Positions 1 to 5,155 of a DNA stretch of 11,864 nucleotides are shown in pieces. Position 1 is the first letter of the stretch. Every line of letters starts with the position of its first letter. This DNA is from an uncultured Ruminococcus sp. (lineage in GTDB: Bacteria > Bacillota > Clostridia > Oscillospirales > Ruminococcaceae), in NCBI GenBank assembly GCA_947177375.1, contig CAMWUF010000010.1, positions 1 through 11,864 on the forward strand, in the 5' to 3' direction. The translations under genes and the position numbers were made by a program. Under the pieces are notes generated by a model, which was given only the letters and a program-made list of their open reading frames with translations, did not search any database and was not told the origin of the DNA.

Positions 1-56
1 AAGAACGCTTCGACTTAGTGCAGAACATACACGACATGCGGACAAGATTTTCATAG
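1..56 (+). CDS. 3' end of an unknown gene (partial)
   Basis: An open frame enters from the left edge at base 3 and stops with TAG at 54-56, giving a tail that reads ERFDLVQNIHDMRTRFS. It lies 14 bases upstream of the holin start, and the holin Shine-Dalgarno sequence overlaps this gap, so the two are probably cotranscribed. In Clostridia prophages the slot before the holin is usually filled by tail-fibre or small structural genes, but 17 residues are too few to name a family. Open frame and position are seen; the phage role is inferred. Confidence 0.45.
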   Translation, partial: ERFDLVQNIHDMRTRFS

Positions 57-70
57 ATAGGAGTAAAAAT

Positions 71-448
71 ATGTTGAAATATTTAATTATGATTGCTATT
101 GTTGTTGGTTTAGCCGTTTCTGATTGGCTGACTGGCAACATCAAAGCACATATCCATAATGATTATAAGAGTTCAGTGATGAGGACTGGACTTTGGCACA
201 AAGCGAGTGAAATTTTAATCATGGCAACTGCTTGTGGCTTTGAATTTGGTATTGAAAAACTAAGCCAGTATTATCAAAATTCAGAAATCGGTGAGATTAC
301 TGGACTAATTACAGCAGGATTTATCTTTGTTTATATCGTTTTTATGGAGATTATCAGCATTTTTGAAAATTATGCTGAAATTAATCCGCAAGCAACATGG
401 GCTAGCAAATTTATTAGAAGATTAAGAAATTTTGATAAAGAGGAGTAA
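71..448 (+). CDS. Phage holin (TcdE / Phage_holin_4-like)
   Basis: This 125-residue membrane protein resembles the phage holin_4 / toxin-secretion holin family, whose members open holes in the cytoplasmic membrane at the end of the lytic cycle so that endolysin can reach the wall. Three hydrophobic stretches are visible: residues about 3-19, 46-61 and 77-98. The family-like pattern is D..TG..KA after the first segment (residues 18-26), then SS...RTG..HK and ME..SIFEN (about residues 92-100), with a basic C-terminal tail (KFIRRLRNF). The length is normal. The start is supported by AGGAG at 59-63, seven bases before the ATG. In intact prophages an amidase or other endolysin normally follows; here a truncated methyltransferase follows instead, so the lysis cassette appears disrupted. 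The protein itself looks intact. Confidence 0.85.
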   Translation: MLKYLIMIAIVVGLAVSDWLTGNIKAHIHNDYKSSVMRTGLWHKASEILIMATACGFEFGIEKLSQYYQNSEIGEITGLITAGFIFVYIVFMEIISIFENYAEINPQATWASKFIRRLRNFDKEE

Positions 449-463
449 CAATAAAAAATAACC

Positions 464-634
464 ATGAAATTAATGCAGGGTGACTGTTTAGAACTAATCA
501 AAATAATTCCAGACTGTTCTATAGATTTAGTTTTAATCGACCCACCATACAATATCTCCGCAACAACAAAGAAAAATGGGAAAAAAGAAAAAAATCAATG
601 GGATAATATTGAAGATTATATGCATTTACTTTGA
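464..634 (+). pseudogene. Truncated DNA methyltransferase (N-terminal 56 codons)
   Basis: The frame from ATG 464 encodes 56 residues and ends in TGA at 632-634. It opens with MKLMQGDCLELIKIIPD and contains DLVLIDPPYNI, the catalytic motif IV (DPPY) of amino-methyltransferases that modify adenine N6 or cytosine N4. A second recognisable piece is NQWDNIEDYMHLL, which in complete enzymes continues into the helix after motif IV. Full-length enzymes are usually 200-400 residues and also need the SAM-binding FxGxG motif, which is absent, so this fragment cannot be active. No Shine-Dalgarno sequence lies at a useful distance (AGAGGAG is about 18 bases away, inside the holin end). The break coincides with a terminator hairpin, suggesting a deletion or insertion junction. 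Confidence 0.8.
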
Positions 635-680
635 AATGCTCTTGCAACACCCTTGAAACGGTTCTGTAAGAGCATTTTTT
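635..680 (+). terminator. Rho-independent terminator after the methyltransferase fragment
   Basis: AAATGCTCTT pairs with AAGAGCATTT around a 24-base loop that can itself pair in part (ACCC with GGTT), and T residues follow at 675-680. It would stop transcription from the holin operon before the toxin locus. Confidence 0.6.
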
Positions 681-729
681 ACGTGTATTATCATAAATAA
701 TTTTTACCCTATGTAAATTCCTTTCTCTA

Positions 730-773
730 TTTTTTGCATTTTGCGTGCAACTTTTTTGTATTTTGCGTGCAAG
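730..773. repeat. Two tandem 22-bp repeats upstream of toxin promoter
   Basis: Bases 730-751 and 752-773 are near-identical 22-mers with core ATTTTGCGTGCAA; they differ at the third base of TTGCAT/TTGTAT and at the last base. They end 24 bases before the -35 box of the first toxin gene and are absent before the second copy. They may be a regulator site or an insertion scar. Confidence 0.6.
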
Positions 774-796
774 ATTACAAAAAGCTATTTTTGCTA

Positions 797-825
797 TTGA
801 CATATTAGGAAAAATAAAGTATAAT
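797..825 (+). promoter_or_regulatory. Promoter of toxin copy 1
   Basis: TTGACA (797-802), 17-base spacer, TATAAT (820-825): a perfect sigma-A consensus. Transcription should start near 832, giving a toxin mRNA of about 220 nt that ends at the two-way terminator at 1020-1052. Confidence 0.85.
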
Positions 826-863
826 ATAGTTGCTGGAACCGCCGCAAGGAGGGGGTGGGACGC

Positions 864-947
864 ATGGAATACTTAGTTGCTCTTGAAATTTCTGTTGTGG
901 CAGGTATAATTAGCTACTATATCTGCAAGTGGCTTGACAGAAAATAA
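864..947 (+). CDS. Small hydrophobic type I toxin, copy 1 (Fst/par-like)
   Basis: A 27-residue peptide beginning MEYLVALEISVVAG and ending in YYICKWLDRK. It has one membrane-spanning stretch (about residues 4-21) and a short charged tail, the design of Fst/Ldr-type toxins that damage the bacterial membrane. AAGGAGG (846-852) lies 11 bases before the ATG. The gene has its own consensus promoter, and a convergent antisense RNA gene lies downstream sharing its terminator, as in the par locus of plasmid pAD1. Sequence identity with Fst itself is low; the call rests on peptide form and RNA architecture. The peptide is repeated at 1369-1452 with two substitutions. Such loci stabilise plasmids, prophages and islands; that role here is inferred. 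A functionless membrane peptide is the main alternative. Confidence 0.75.
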   Translation: MEYLVALEISVVAGIISYYICKWLDRK

Positions 948-1011
948 GCCCAGCAAAGCCCAAAGGCTCTCGAACGATGTGCCAGCATCCGACGGGAGCT
1001 GTTTTTCTTAA

Positions 1012-1086
1012 TAAAAATTATCCCCCAAAGTGCCAGCTTTAGGGGATTTTTTGCGTGGAACGCATAGCTTAAGTTGCTCTTCAGCC
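1012..1086 (-). ncRNA. Antisense antitoxin RNA, copy 1
   Basis: From the minus-strand promoter at 1093-1121, transcription should start near 1086 and stop at the T-rich run after the hairpin at 1020-1047, giving about 75 nt. Its 5' half carries complements of both direct repeats at the toxin start site; its 3' half is the shared terminator, fully complementary to the toxin mRNA end. It would therefore pair first at the shared stem-loop and then block toxin translation, as RNAII does in pAD1. In this copy the antisense strand has a U-G wobble in its terminator stem where the sense strand has a C-A mismatch, so the antisense terminator should be the stronger. Confidence 0.7.
1020..1052. terminator. 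Shared bidirectional terminator, copy 1
   Basis: ATCCCCCAAAG (1020-1030) and CTTTAGGGGAT (1037-1047) form the stem around a TGCCAG loop. T6 follows on the plus strand, and an AT-rich ATTTTTAT run follows on the minus strand. One position is C-A on plus and G-U on minus. Confidence 0.8.
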
Positions 1087-1092
1087 ATTATT

Positions 1093-1121
1093 ATTATAGC
1101 ATTTTTTTTCGCAAAAGTCAA
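1093..1121 (-). promoter_or_regulatory. Promoter of antitoxin RNA copy 1
   Basis: Read on the minus strand: TTGACT (1121-1116), 17-base spacer, TATAAT (1098-1093). It is near-perfect consensus, stronger than typical, as expected for an antitoxin RNA made in excess. Confidence 0.85.
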
Positions 1122-1368
1122 TACTTCGTTAAAAAAACAAAATGGAAATTTTTTTAGTTTTGTCGATTCTTGTAAGAAAAAGAAAAACAAAACTTTTCAT
1201 TTGTTTTGAAGAGGTTATTCCTAGAATCAAAGAAACAAGTCCTAACAATAATAACACACTATACTTTCCATTTCTTCAGATTGCTTAATAAGTACATGAT
1301 TAGGTCTATTTATGAAAAAATAAAGTATAAAATAATTGCTAGAACCGCCGCAAGGAGGGGTGGAACAC

Positions 1369-1452
1369 ATGGAATACTTAGTTGCTCTTGAAAATTCTGC
1401 TGTGGCAGGCATAATTAGCTACTATATCTGCAAGTGGCTTGACAGAAAATAA
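1369..1452 (+). CDS. Small hydrophobic type I toxin, copy 2
   Basis: The same 27-residue membrane peptide as copy 1, except Ile9 is Asn and Val11 is Ala. The Asn lies within the predicted membrane segment and could weaken insertion or pore formation. AAGGAGGGG remains at a good distance before the ATG. The promoter has lost its -35 box and its -10 is TATAAA rather than TATAAT, while the antitoxin promoter downstream is intact. Copy 2 may thus be decaying, or it may serve mainly as a second source of antisense RNA against copy 1, since the repeat sequences at the start site are almost the same. Both ideas are inference from the sequence differences. Confidence 0.7.
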   Translation: MEYLVALENSAVAGIISYYICKWLDRK

Positions 1453-1515
1453 GCCCAGCAAAGCCCAAAGGCTCTCGAACAATGTGCCAGCATCCGACAG
1501 GAGCTGTTTTTCTTA

Positions 1516-1588
1516 ATAAAAATTATCCCCTAAAGTGCCAGCTTTGGGGGATTTTTTGCGTGGAACGCATAGCTTAAGTTGCTCTTCA
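1516..1588 (-). ncRNA. Antisense antitoxin RNA, copy 2
   Basis: About 73 nt from a start near 1588 to the T-rich run after the hairpin at 1525-1552. It keeps the anti-start-site repeats of copy 1. Three bases are missing near its 5' end compared with copy 1, removing the ATG seen there. In this copy the plus strand has the U-G wobble and the minus strand the C-A mismatch in the terminator stem, the reverse of copy 1. Confidence 0.65.
1525..1557. terminator. Shared bidirectional terminator, copy 2
   Basis: ATCCCCTAAAG (1525-1535) pairs with CTTTGGGGGAT (1542-1552) around the loop TGCCAG, with T6 on the plus strand and an AT-rich run on the minus strand. Confidence 0.75.
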
Positions 1589-1594
1589 ATTATT

Positions 1595-1623
1595 ATTATA
1601 GCATTTTTTTTCGCAAAAGTCAA
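1595..1623 (-). promoter_or_regulatory. Promoter of antitoxin RNA copy 2
   Basis: Minus strand TTGACT (1623-1618), 17 bases, TATAAT (1600-1595): identical to the promoter of copy 1. Confidence 0.85.
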
Positions 1624-1673
1624 TACTTTGTGAAAAAAAATGTCTATTTTTGTCGATTCATACAACATATGAT

Positions 1674-2387
1674 TCATGCTTTACCTTTGGGAGGATTCGG
1701 ATTAGCCTTTTTCACATTCGTCAACTCCTGAATCTGTTCGCCCTGACTGGCAATTTTCCCATAAAGATAGTTGATTTTCTCCGTAAGTTCCTGAATTTTG
1801 GTTGTAGACTTTTCACGCTCAGCAAGGACAGCTTTCTCCTTTTCAATCTCAGCATATTTTTTGGCTAATAAAGATTCCTGTTCAGCGAATTTTTTTGCCT
1901 GTTCCAACTGATGCAATAGTTCATCGGCACGAGCTTCTGCTTCTCGTTTTCCTTGTTCAGAATTTGCTAATCTGATTTCCAGATTTTCTTTTTCAGATGC
2001 AGATTTTTTTGCAGAATCTAACTGCTGCAGATTTTCAATTAACTCTGCGTGTTCTTCACTGAGTGTTGATATTTCATTTTCCATTGCAGTTGCCTGTTCC
2101 TGTGCGGTCTGGGCTGCTTGCTCGGCAACACTCACACATTCCTGCAATTCAAGAATAGTTCTGTCCTTACTGTCTAGACGTTCACAAAATTCTTCACGGA
2201 TTCTGTTTTCCGCATTTGCCATCAAGTCCAGAGCGTTGATATAAGCTCTAACAAGACTATCAGCATGAGTTTGAAAATCAGCGATGCTTGTCTCTTGCCC
2301 TGTTAATACCCGTTTTGCTTGTTCCATCTCGTGAGCATTGATAAGCGATTTCAAACACTCCGTTCCATTAGGAAACTGCTCTAGCAA
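1674..2387 (-). CDS. Coiled-coil protein of unknown function, probably 5'-truncated
   Basis: I do not recognise a family. The 237 residues have a short globular N-terminus (about 1-60, including PNGTECLKSLINAHEMEQAKR) and then a long coiled coil from about residue 65 to 225, rich in Glu, Ala, Lys and Gln. It ends in a Pro/Lys tail NPNPPKGKA. There are no membrane segments. The annotated start is a TTG with no ribosome site before it; the frame stays open upstream only to a stop at 2415-2417, with no ATG or GTG. The gene therefore probably lost its 5' end when the divergent recombinase relic (from 2448) arrived or decayed. Coiled-coil proteins of this kind occur among plasmid partition, mobilisation and phage structural proteins, but nothing here decides between them. 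Confidence 0.55.
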   Translation of the reverse strand: MLEQFPNGTECLKSLINAHEMEQAKRVLTGQETSIADFQTHADSLVRAYINALDLMANAENRIREEFCERLDSKDRTILELQECVSVAEQAAQTAQEQATAMENEISTLSEEHAELIENLQQLDSAKKSASEKENLEIRLANSEQGKREAEARADELLHQLEQAKKFAEQESLLAKKYAEIEKEKAVLAEREKSTTKIQELTEKINYLYGKIASQGEQIQELTNVKKANPNPPKGKA

Positions 2388-2447
2388 GGCTTTAAACTGT
2401 AGCTGAAACGACTCTTATAAAAAAGTATACATAGAGAGGTGTTATTT

Positions 2448-2672
2448 ATGAAGATTGCATATGTTCGTGTTTCAACAGTAGAATAAAATAAAGAACGGCA
2501 AGTAAAAGCATTATCAACATACAGCATAGAGAAATGATTCATAAAAAAAGTTTCCACCAAAGATACAAATTGAACAAAGCTAAAAGAAATGCTAGATTAC
2601 GTCCGTGAGGACAATACGGTGTATGTACATGATTTCTCACGACATTATAGCATATATGAATTAATATTATAA
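2448..2672 (+). pseudogene. Serine recombinase (resolvase/invertase) N-terminal relic
   Basis: From ATG 2448, preceded by AGAGAGGTG, the frame reads MKIAYVRVSTVE, the start of the resolvase catalytic domain (YxRVS with the catalytic Ser at residue 9). It continues with KERQVKAL, KEMLDYVRED and VYVHDFSR, all typical of this family. In-frame stops interrupt it at 2484 (TAA), 2535 (TGA) and 2571 (TGA), where relatives as I remember them carry Gln, Trp and Arg. After the DFSR motif (about 2642) the match fades, and a further stop occurs at 2670. The C-terminal DNA-binding region is missing. It cannot make an active enzyme and records an older mobile element. Confidence 0.85.
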
Positions 2673-2682
2673 GATTTAGGAT

Positions 2683-2722
2683 AAAAAAATAATCCGACAG
2701 CCGTGTTGACTATCAGATTATT
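2683..2722 (-). terminator. Terminator of the 2735-3160 gene
   Basis: On the minus strand AATAATC...GATTATT forms a stem (2722-2688) closed by a partly paired loop, followed by T7 (2689-2683). It lies 12 bases after the stop of the Cys-cluster protein gene. Confidence 0.65.
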
Positions 2723-2734
2723 ATAATTATTTTT

Positions 2735-3160
2735 TCAGTAATTTTTTATTTGATTTCTTTCTTCTAATCCTCCCAATTCTTTCATCAATTTTCTTTTTTC
2801 TTCAAGCAGTAGCTTAAATTTTTCGCATATATCATCTGCCATTTCTTCAAGTGAATATATATCATAGTTTACATCATTATCAATTTTTTCAAGCTGTCTA
2901 TATGCTTCTTCTGCTGTCACTAACATGTTTTCACCTGCAAGTTGCTTACAGGCATAGCAAGCTCTTATTTCACAGTAATAACAAAAAGAAATAATATGTT
3001 CTTTGCTTCTATAGATTTCTCTTAGAATTTCGATAATATTTTCTCGTGTTTTTGATTTTCCTATATCAATTCTCGGATTTGATTGCCATAAATCAAATGC
3101 ATATTGCACATTTTCCTTTTCAAATTCCTTGCATGCCATTACTACATAATTTCTTTCCAT
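2735..3160 (-). CDS. Hypothetical protein with CX2CX4CX2C cluster
   Basis: A 141-residue soluble, helix-rich protein that I cannot assign to a family. The clearest feature is a compact cysteine cluster FCYYCEIRACYAC at residues 59-71 (Cys60, 63, 68 and 71), which could bind a metal, although only four residues separate the two CXXC pairs. The C-terminal third (about 100-135) is a highly charged helix with KLLLEEKRKLMKEL. The start is supported by AAGGAGA (3177-3171), about ten bases before the ATG, and a terminator follows the gene, so it is a single-gene unit. It sits between a recombinase relic and a tape-measure relic, so it may be cargo or a leftover of a mobile element. No function is proposed. 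Confidence 0.65.
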   Translation of the reverse strand: MERNYVVMACKEFEKENVQYAFDLWQSNPRIDIGKSKTRENIIEILREIYRSKEHIISFCYYCEIRACYACKQLAGENMLVTAEEAYRQLEKIDNDVNYDIYSLEEMADDICEKFKLLLEEKRKLMKELGGLEERNQIKNY

Positions 3161-3368
3161 TAAAACTATTTCTCCTTAATCCAATTTGTAAACTTGACGA
3201 ATTGCAAGTCAACGTTTTTTTTCTGTGTCAGGTAGCACTAAATTAATACTATATGATTCTTATTATTGTTCTGATGTACATCTAAAAATATGAATTAGGA
3301 ATTATCTGTACTTTTCTGTTTCTGAAAAGGATTCGCTGACCAACTTTGAAAGCTGAATGCCTAATTTC

Positions 3369-3645
3369 ATGAAGTGACTGGCAAAGAGCATCAACAAAAG
3401 CAAGAAGTATGTGTAAGCTGCATTGGAGGTGTATCCAAAGTACGATGTAGCTCACAATCGGCTTCGGCATCACCACAAATCTTGATAGTGTCTATGAAGC
3501 CATAATGAACGACGATACTTCTGGAACGGTCATCAACAACTACAATAATGACAACATCCAAACAGTTAACTAGACAAACAATTCGCAAAAGTCACTGCCA
3601 GAGCTAGAAATTTATCGGCAGACACGAAATGTGCTGAATGTGTGA
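3369..3645 (+). pseudogene. Phage tail tape-measure protein relic (C-terminal end)
   Basis: Two plus-strand frames together spell the decayed end of a tail tape-measure protein. The first, from 3369, reads LAKSINKSKKYV with stops around it. After a frame change the second (from about 3456) reads FGITTNLDSVYEAIMNDD, TSGTVINNYNNDN and, past a TAG at 3571, TNNSQKSLPELEIYRQTRN, with a final TGA at 3643-3645. NNYYN-Q-TNNSPKSLSRLEIYRQTRN-like endings are, as I recall, characteristic of Clostridia phage tape-measure proteins; the TAG replaces the usual Gln. The upstream 3181-3368 has no clear gene. The relic shows that prophage tail DNA once filled this region. Confidence 0.7.
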
Positions 3646-3660
3646 AACTAATCATTTGTA

Positions 3661-4569
3661 TCATCTGGTTATTATGGAGCTTGCATTGGAGTTCTGCAAA
3701 GCAGTTGAAAGGACTGCGTTTTTAAGAGAACTATGACCATATGCAATATTAACCAATTCGTCAATTTGTATACGTCCGTCAATCAAATCACAGATTATTG
3801 GATAATAATCTTTTACTTCTTCAAAAGAATCATAGTCATATGCTCTTATGTCAACAATGTCTTCGCCTGGAATAATACCCCTATACTCTTGTGTTTGAGG
3901 ATCAAGCATATATGCTTTTCCCGATCGTAAGAGATAATCTATAACTATTTCAAAATCATTATTTATAGGAAAATATACCATTGGAACTTCATATCTGTTC
4001 TCCAACAAATCATTCACCATATATTTTATCCCATGTAAACTAACCTTGACTTGTAAACCAGCTTCTATGCCAGAAATAGTAGTACTTCCAGACATTAAGG
4101 CAGGTTGCCCTGTCTCGTCAACCCATATAATATCTCTTTGTGGATCAGAAGAATTATATCTTTTTGGATACTTTTGTTCTGTCGGTTTTAAACCCGTTCC
4201 AATAGCTTGAAATCTGTTTACTGTATTCGTTCGAGCCTTTTTTCGTCTTGCCAACTGAAAAAGTTTACGATTTAATTCGGGACACTCTTGACATCTACGA
4301 ATAATTACAGCTTCCGCAATTTTACCAAGTAATATCATAGCTTGTACATGAACGTCAACATTTGAAAGAAGAATTCTTTTTAGTTTGAAGTGATTATCTT
4401 CAAAAGTTATCTTTCCTAAGTCATTATGTAATATTTCAACAAGTCTCTCTCCTCTAAGAGGAACAACTATTTCAGGGGATCTCTGACCATATTGAAAATT
4501 ATCATAAGGTTGAGACGCAAGAATATTTCCATCTCCATCTACCAAACAAACCATTAATCTGTTAGTCAT
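3661..4569 (-). CDS. Unknown 302-residue protein, possible PD-(D/E)XK-like fold
   Basis: This intact gene is not one I recognise. The N-terminus (1-90) looks like a beta-rich domain (MTNRLMVCLVDGDGNIL, PEIVVPLRGERL). Residues 92-115 are basic with a Cys pair (RRCQEC, LARRKKAR). The middle contains GIEAGLQVKVS (167-177), then a helix (IKYMVNDLLENRYE) and a strand (VPMVYFPI). A QxK strand followed by helix and strand resembles the core of restriction-like nucleases, but the required upstream Asp is uncertain, so this is only a suggestion. The C-terminus (235-275) is very acidic. It has its own promoter (4590-4618), a purine-rich site GGAAGG before the ATG, and no partner gene. It lies alone between phage gene remnants, as expected for cargo or defence genes. 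Confidence 0.7.
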   Translation of the reverse strand: MTNRLMVCLVDGDGNILASQPYDNFQYGQRSPEIVVPLRGERLVEILHNDLGKITFEDNHFKLKRILLSNVDVHVQAMILLGKIAEAVIIRRCQECPELNRKLFQLARRKKARTNTVNRFQAIGTGLKPTEQKYPKRYNSSDPQRDIIWVDETGQPALMSGSTTISGIEAGLQVKVSLHGIKYMVNDLLENRYEVPMVYFPINNDFEIVIDYLLRSGKAYMLDPQTQEYRGIIPGEDIVDIRAYDYDSFEEVKDYYPIICDLIDGRIQIDELVNIAYGHSSLKNAVLSTALQNSNASSIITR

Positions 4570-4589
4570 ATTCCATACCTTCCATAATT

Positions 4590-4618
4590 ACTATACACCG
4601 TATCCCAAAAAAAGTAAA
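4590..4618 (-). promoter_or_regulatory. Promoter of the 302-residue protein gene
   Basis: Minus strand TTTACT (4618-4613), 17-base spacer, TATAGT (4595-4590), ending 21 bases before the start codon. Good but not perfect consensus. Confidence 0.55.
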
Positions 4619-4653
4619 AGTGGCTATGACCACACCCGCCAATTAGTATATGA

Positions 4654-4758
4654 TCTCAAAAAATCGAGAGACTGAAGCCTGCGTTCGACATGGTTAACAC
4701 CTCTTTCTACGCAAGCATGGACGGAAGTTATCTGAACAATGCTTTCGTTAAAAAATAA
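4654..4758 (+). other. Possible coding remnant (about 34 residues)
   Basis: An open stretch without a start or ribosome site reads QKIERLKPAFDMVNTSF and then YASMDGSYLNNAFVKK, ending in TAA at 4756-4758 and followed by a terminator-like hairpin at 4810-4831. The composition looks protein-like and it could be the end of a phage structural gene, but I cannot name a family. From here to the iterons (4760-5155) I see no gene. Confidence 0.3.
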
Positions 4759-4809
4759 AATGTAGTCATTCACTTTAAATTATTTCTAACACTTTATGCT
4801 TCTAATGCC

Positions 4810-4831
4810 TAAAACGTTAGTTTTATTTTTT
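4810..4831 (+). terminator. Short terminator-like hairpin
   Basis: TAAAAC (4810-4815) pairs with GTTTTA (4820-4825) around GTTA, followed by T6. The stem is only six base pairs and AT-rich, so it is weak. Confidence 0.4.
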
Positions 4832-4946
4832 CAGGATTTCTCTTTAATTTAAGTTTACCATGTTTCAAAATATATGTCAATAGAAGATTTCAATTTATTT
4901 GAGATACTAACAAAAAAATTTGTGGGAGTCTACACAAATAGCACAC

Positions 4947-4983
4947 ACTAGTATGGATTACTGATGAAAAAAGTGATACTAGT
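4947..4983. repeat. Inverted repeat ACTAGTAT / ATACTAGT
   Basis: Perfect 8-bp arms (4947-4954 and 4976-4983) lie 21 bases apart, with a little further pairing inside (ACT with AGT). It may be a protein site or a mobile-element end. CTAGTAT also occurs near 5113. Confidence 0.4.
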
Positions 4984-5007
4984 ACCACCTTAGTAGTAAG
5001 GCAGATT

Positions 5008-5035
5008 AAAAAGTTGACATATGTGTCAACTTTTT
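5008..5035. terminator. Bidirectional terminator-like palindrome
   Basis: A perfect 12-bp stem AAAAAGTTGACA / TGTCAACTTTTT with loop TATG. It is T-rich at the end in both directions, so it could insulate the origin region from the left flank. Confidence 0.55.
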
Positions 5036-5155
5036 CTGTTGTGAGTAAAGTAACAACAGGAAGAATTGCTTTTCAATTCGTCAATCTTAAAATATTTGTT
5101 TAAATATACAGACTAGTATAAAAAATTTTCAAAAATTGAAATTCCTCTGATAAAC

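Larger units (their letters stand above)
855..1081. repeat. DRa/DRb-type repeats linking toxin start site and antisense RNA, copy 1
   Basis: Two short direct repeats occur first around the toxin start codon and again inside the antisense RNA gene: GTGGGACGCAT (855-865) with GTGGAACGCAT (1055-1065), and AGTTGCTCTT (875-884) with the same ten bases at 1072-1081. Because the antisense RNA is read from the other strand, these parts of it are complementary in trans to the toxin translation start region. This is the DRa/DRb arrangement of the pAD1 par locus. The repeats are seen directly; the function is inferred from par. Confidence 0.75.
811..1121. repeat. Toxin-antitoxin locus unit 1 (tandem duplicate)
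   Basis: About 310 bp from the toxin -10 region to the antitoxin promoter recurs at about 1316-1623, offset by 505-506 bases, with roughly 90 percent or more identity by eye. The spacer between units (about 1122-1315) is unrelated AT-rich DNA in which I see no convincing gene. Confidence 0.85.
1316..1623. repeat. Toxin-antitoxin locus unit 2 (tandem duplicate)
   Basis: Second copy of the unit at 811-1121. Its -10 box is TATAAA (1326-1331) and no -35 hexamer lies at the right distance, so the toxin promoter looks crippled. DRa/DRb-type repeats persist at 1360-1370 with 1560-1570 and at 1380-1389 with 1577-1586. Confidence 0.85.

Noticed and set aside
1008..1090. A 26-codon ORF beginning at or near the antisense RNA start (MAEEQLKLCVPRKK...), as if leaderless
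   Set aside because: It loses its ATG in copy 2 because of a three-base difference, and the bases are explained by the antitoxin RNA function (repeat pairing and terminator).
1206..1391. Plus-strand ORF of 61 codons between the two toxin units
   Set aside because: No ribosome site, no recognisable family, and its end overlaps the toxin 2 gene in another frame.
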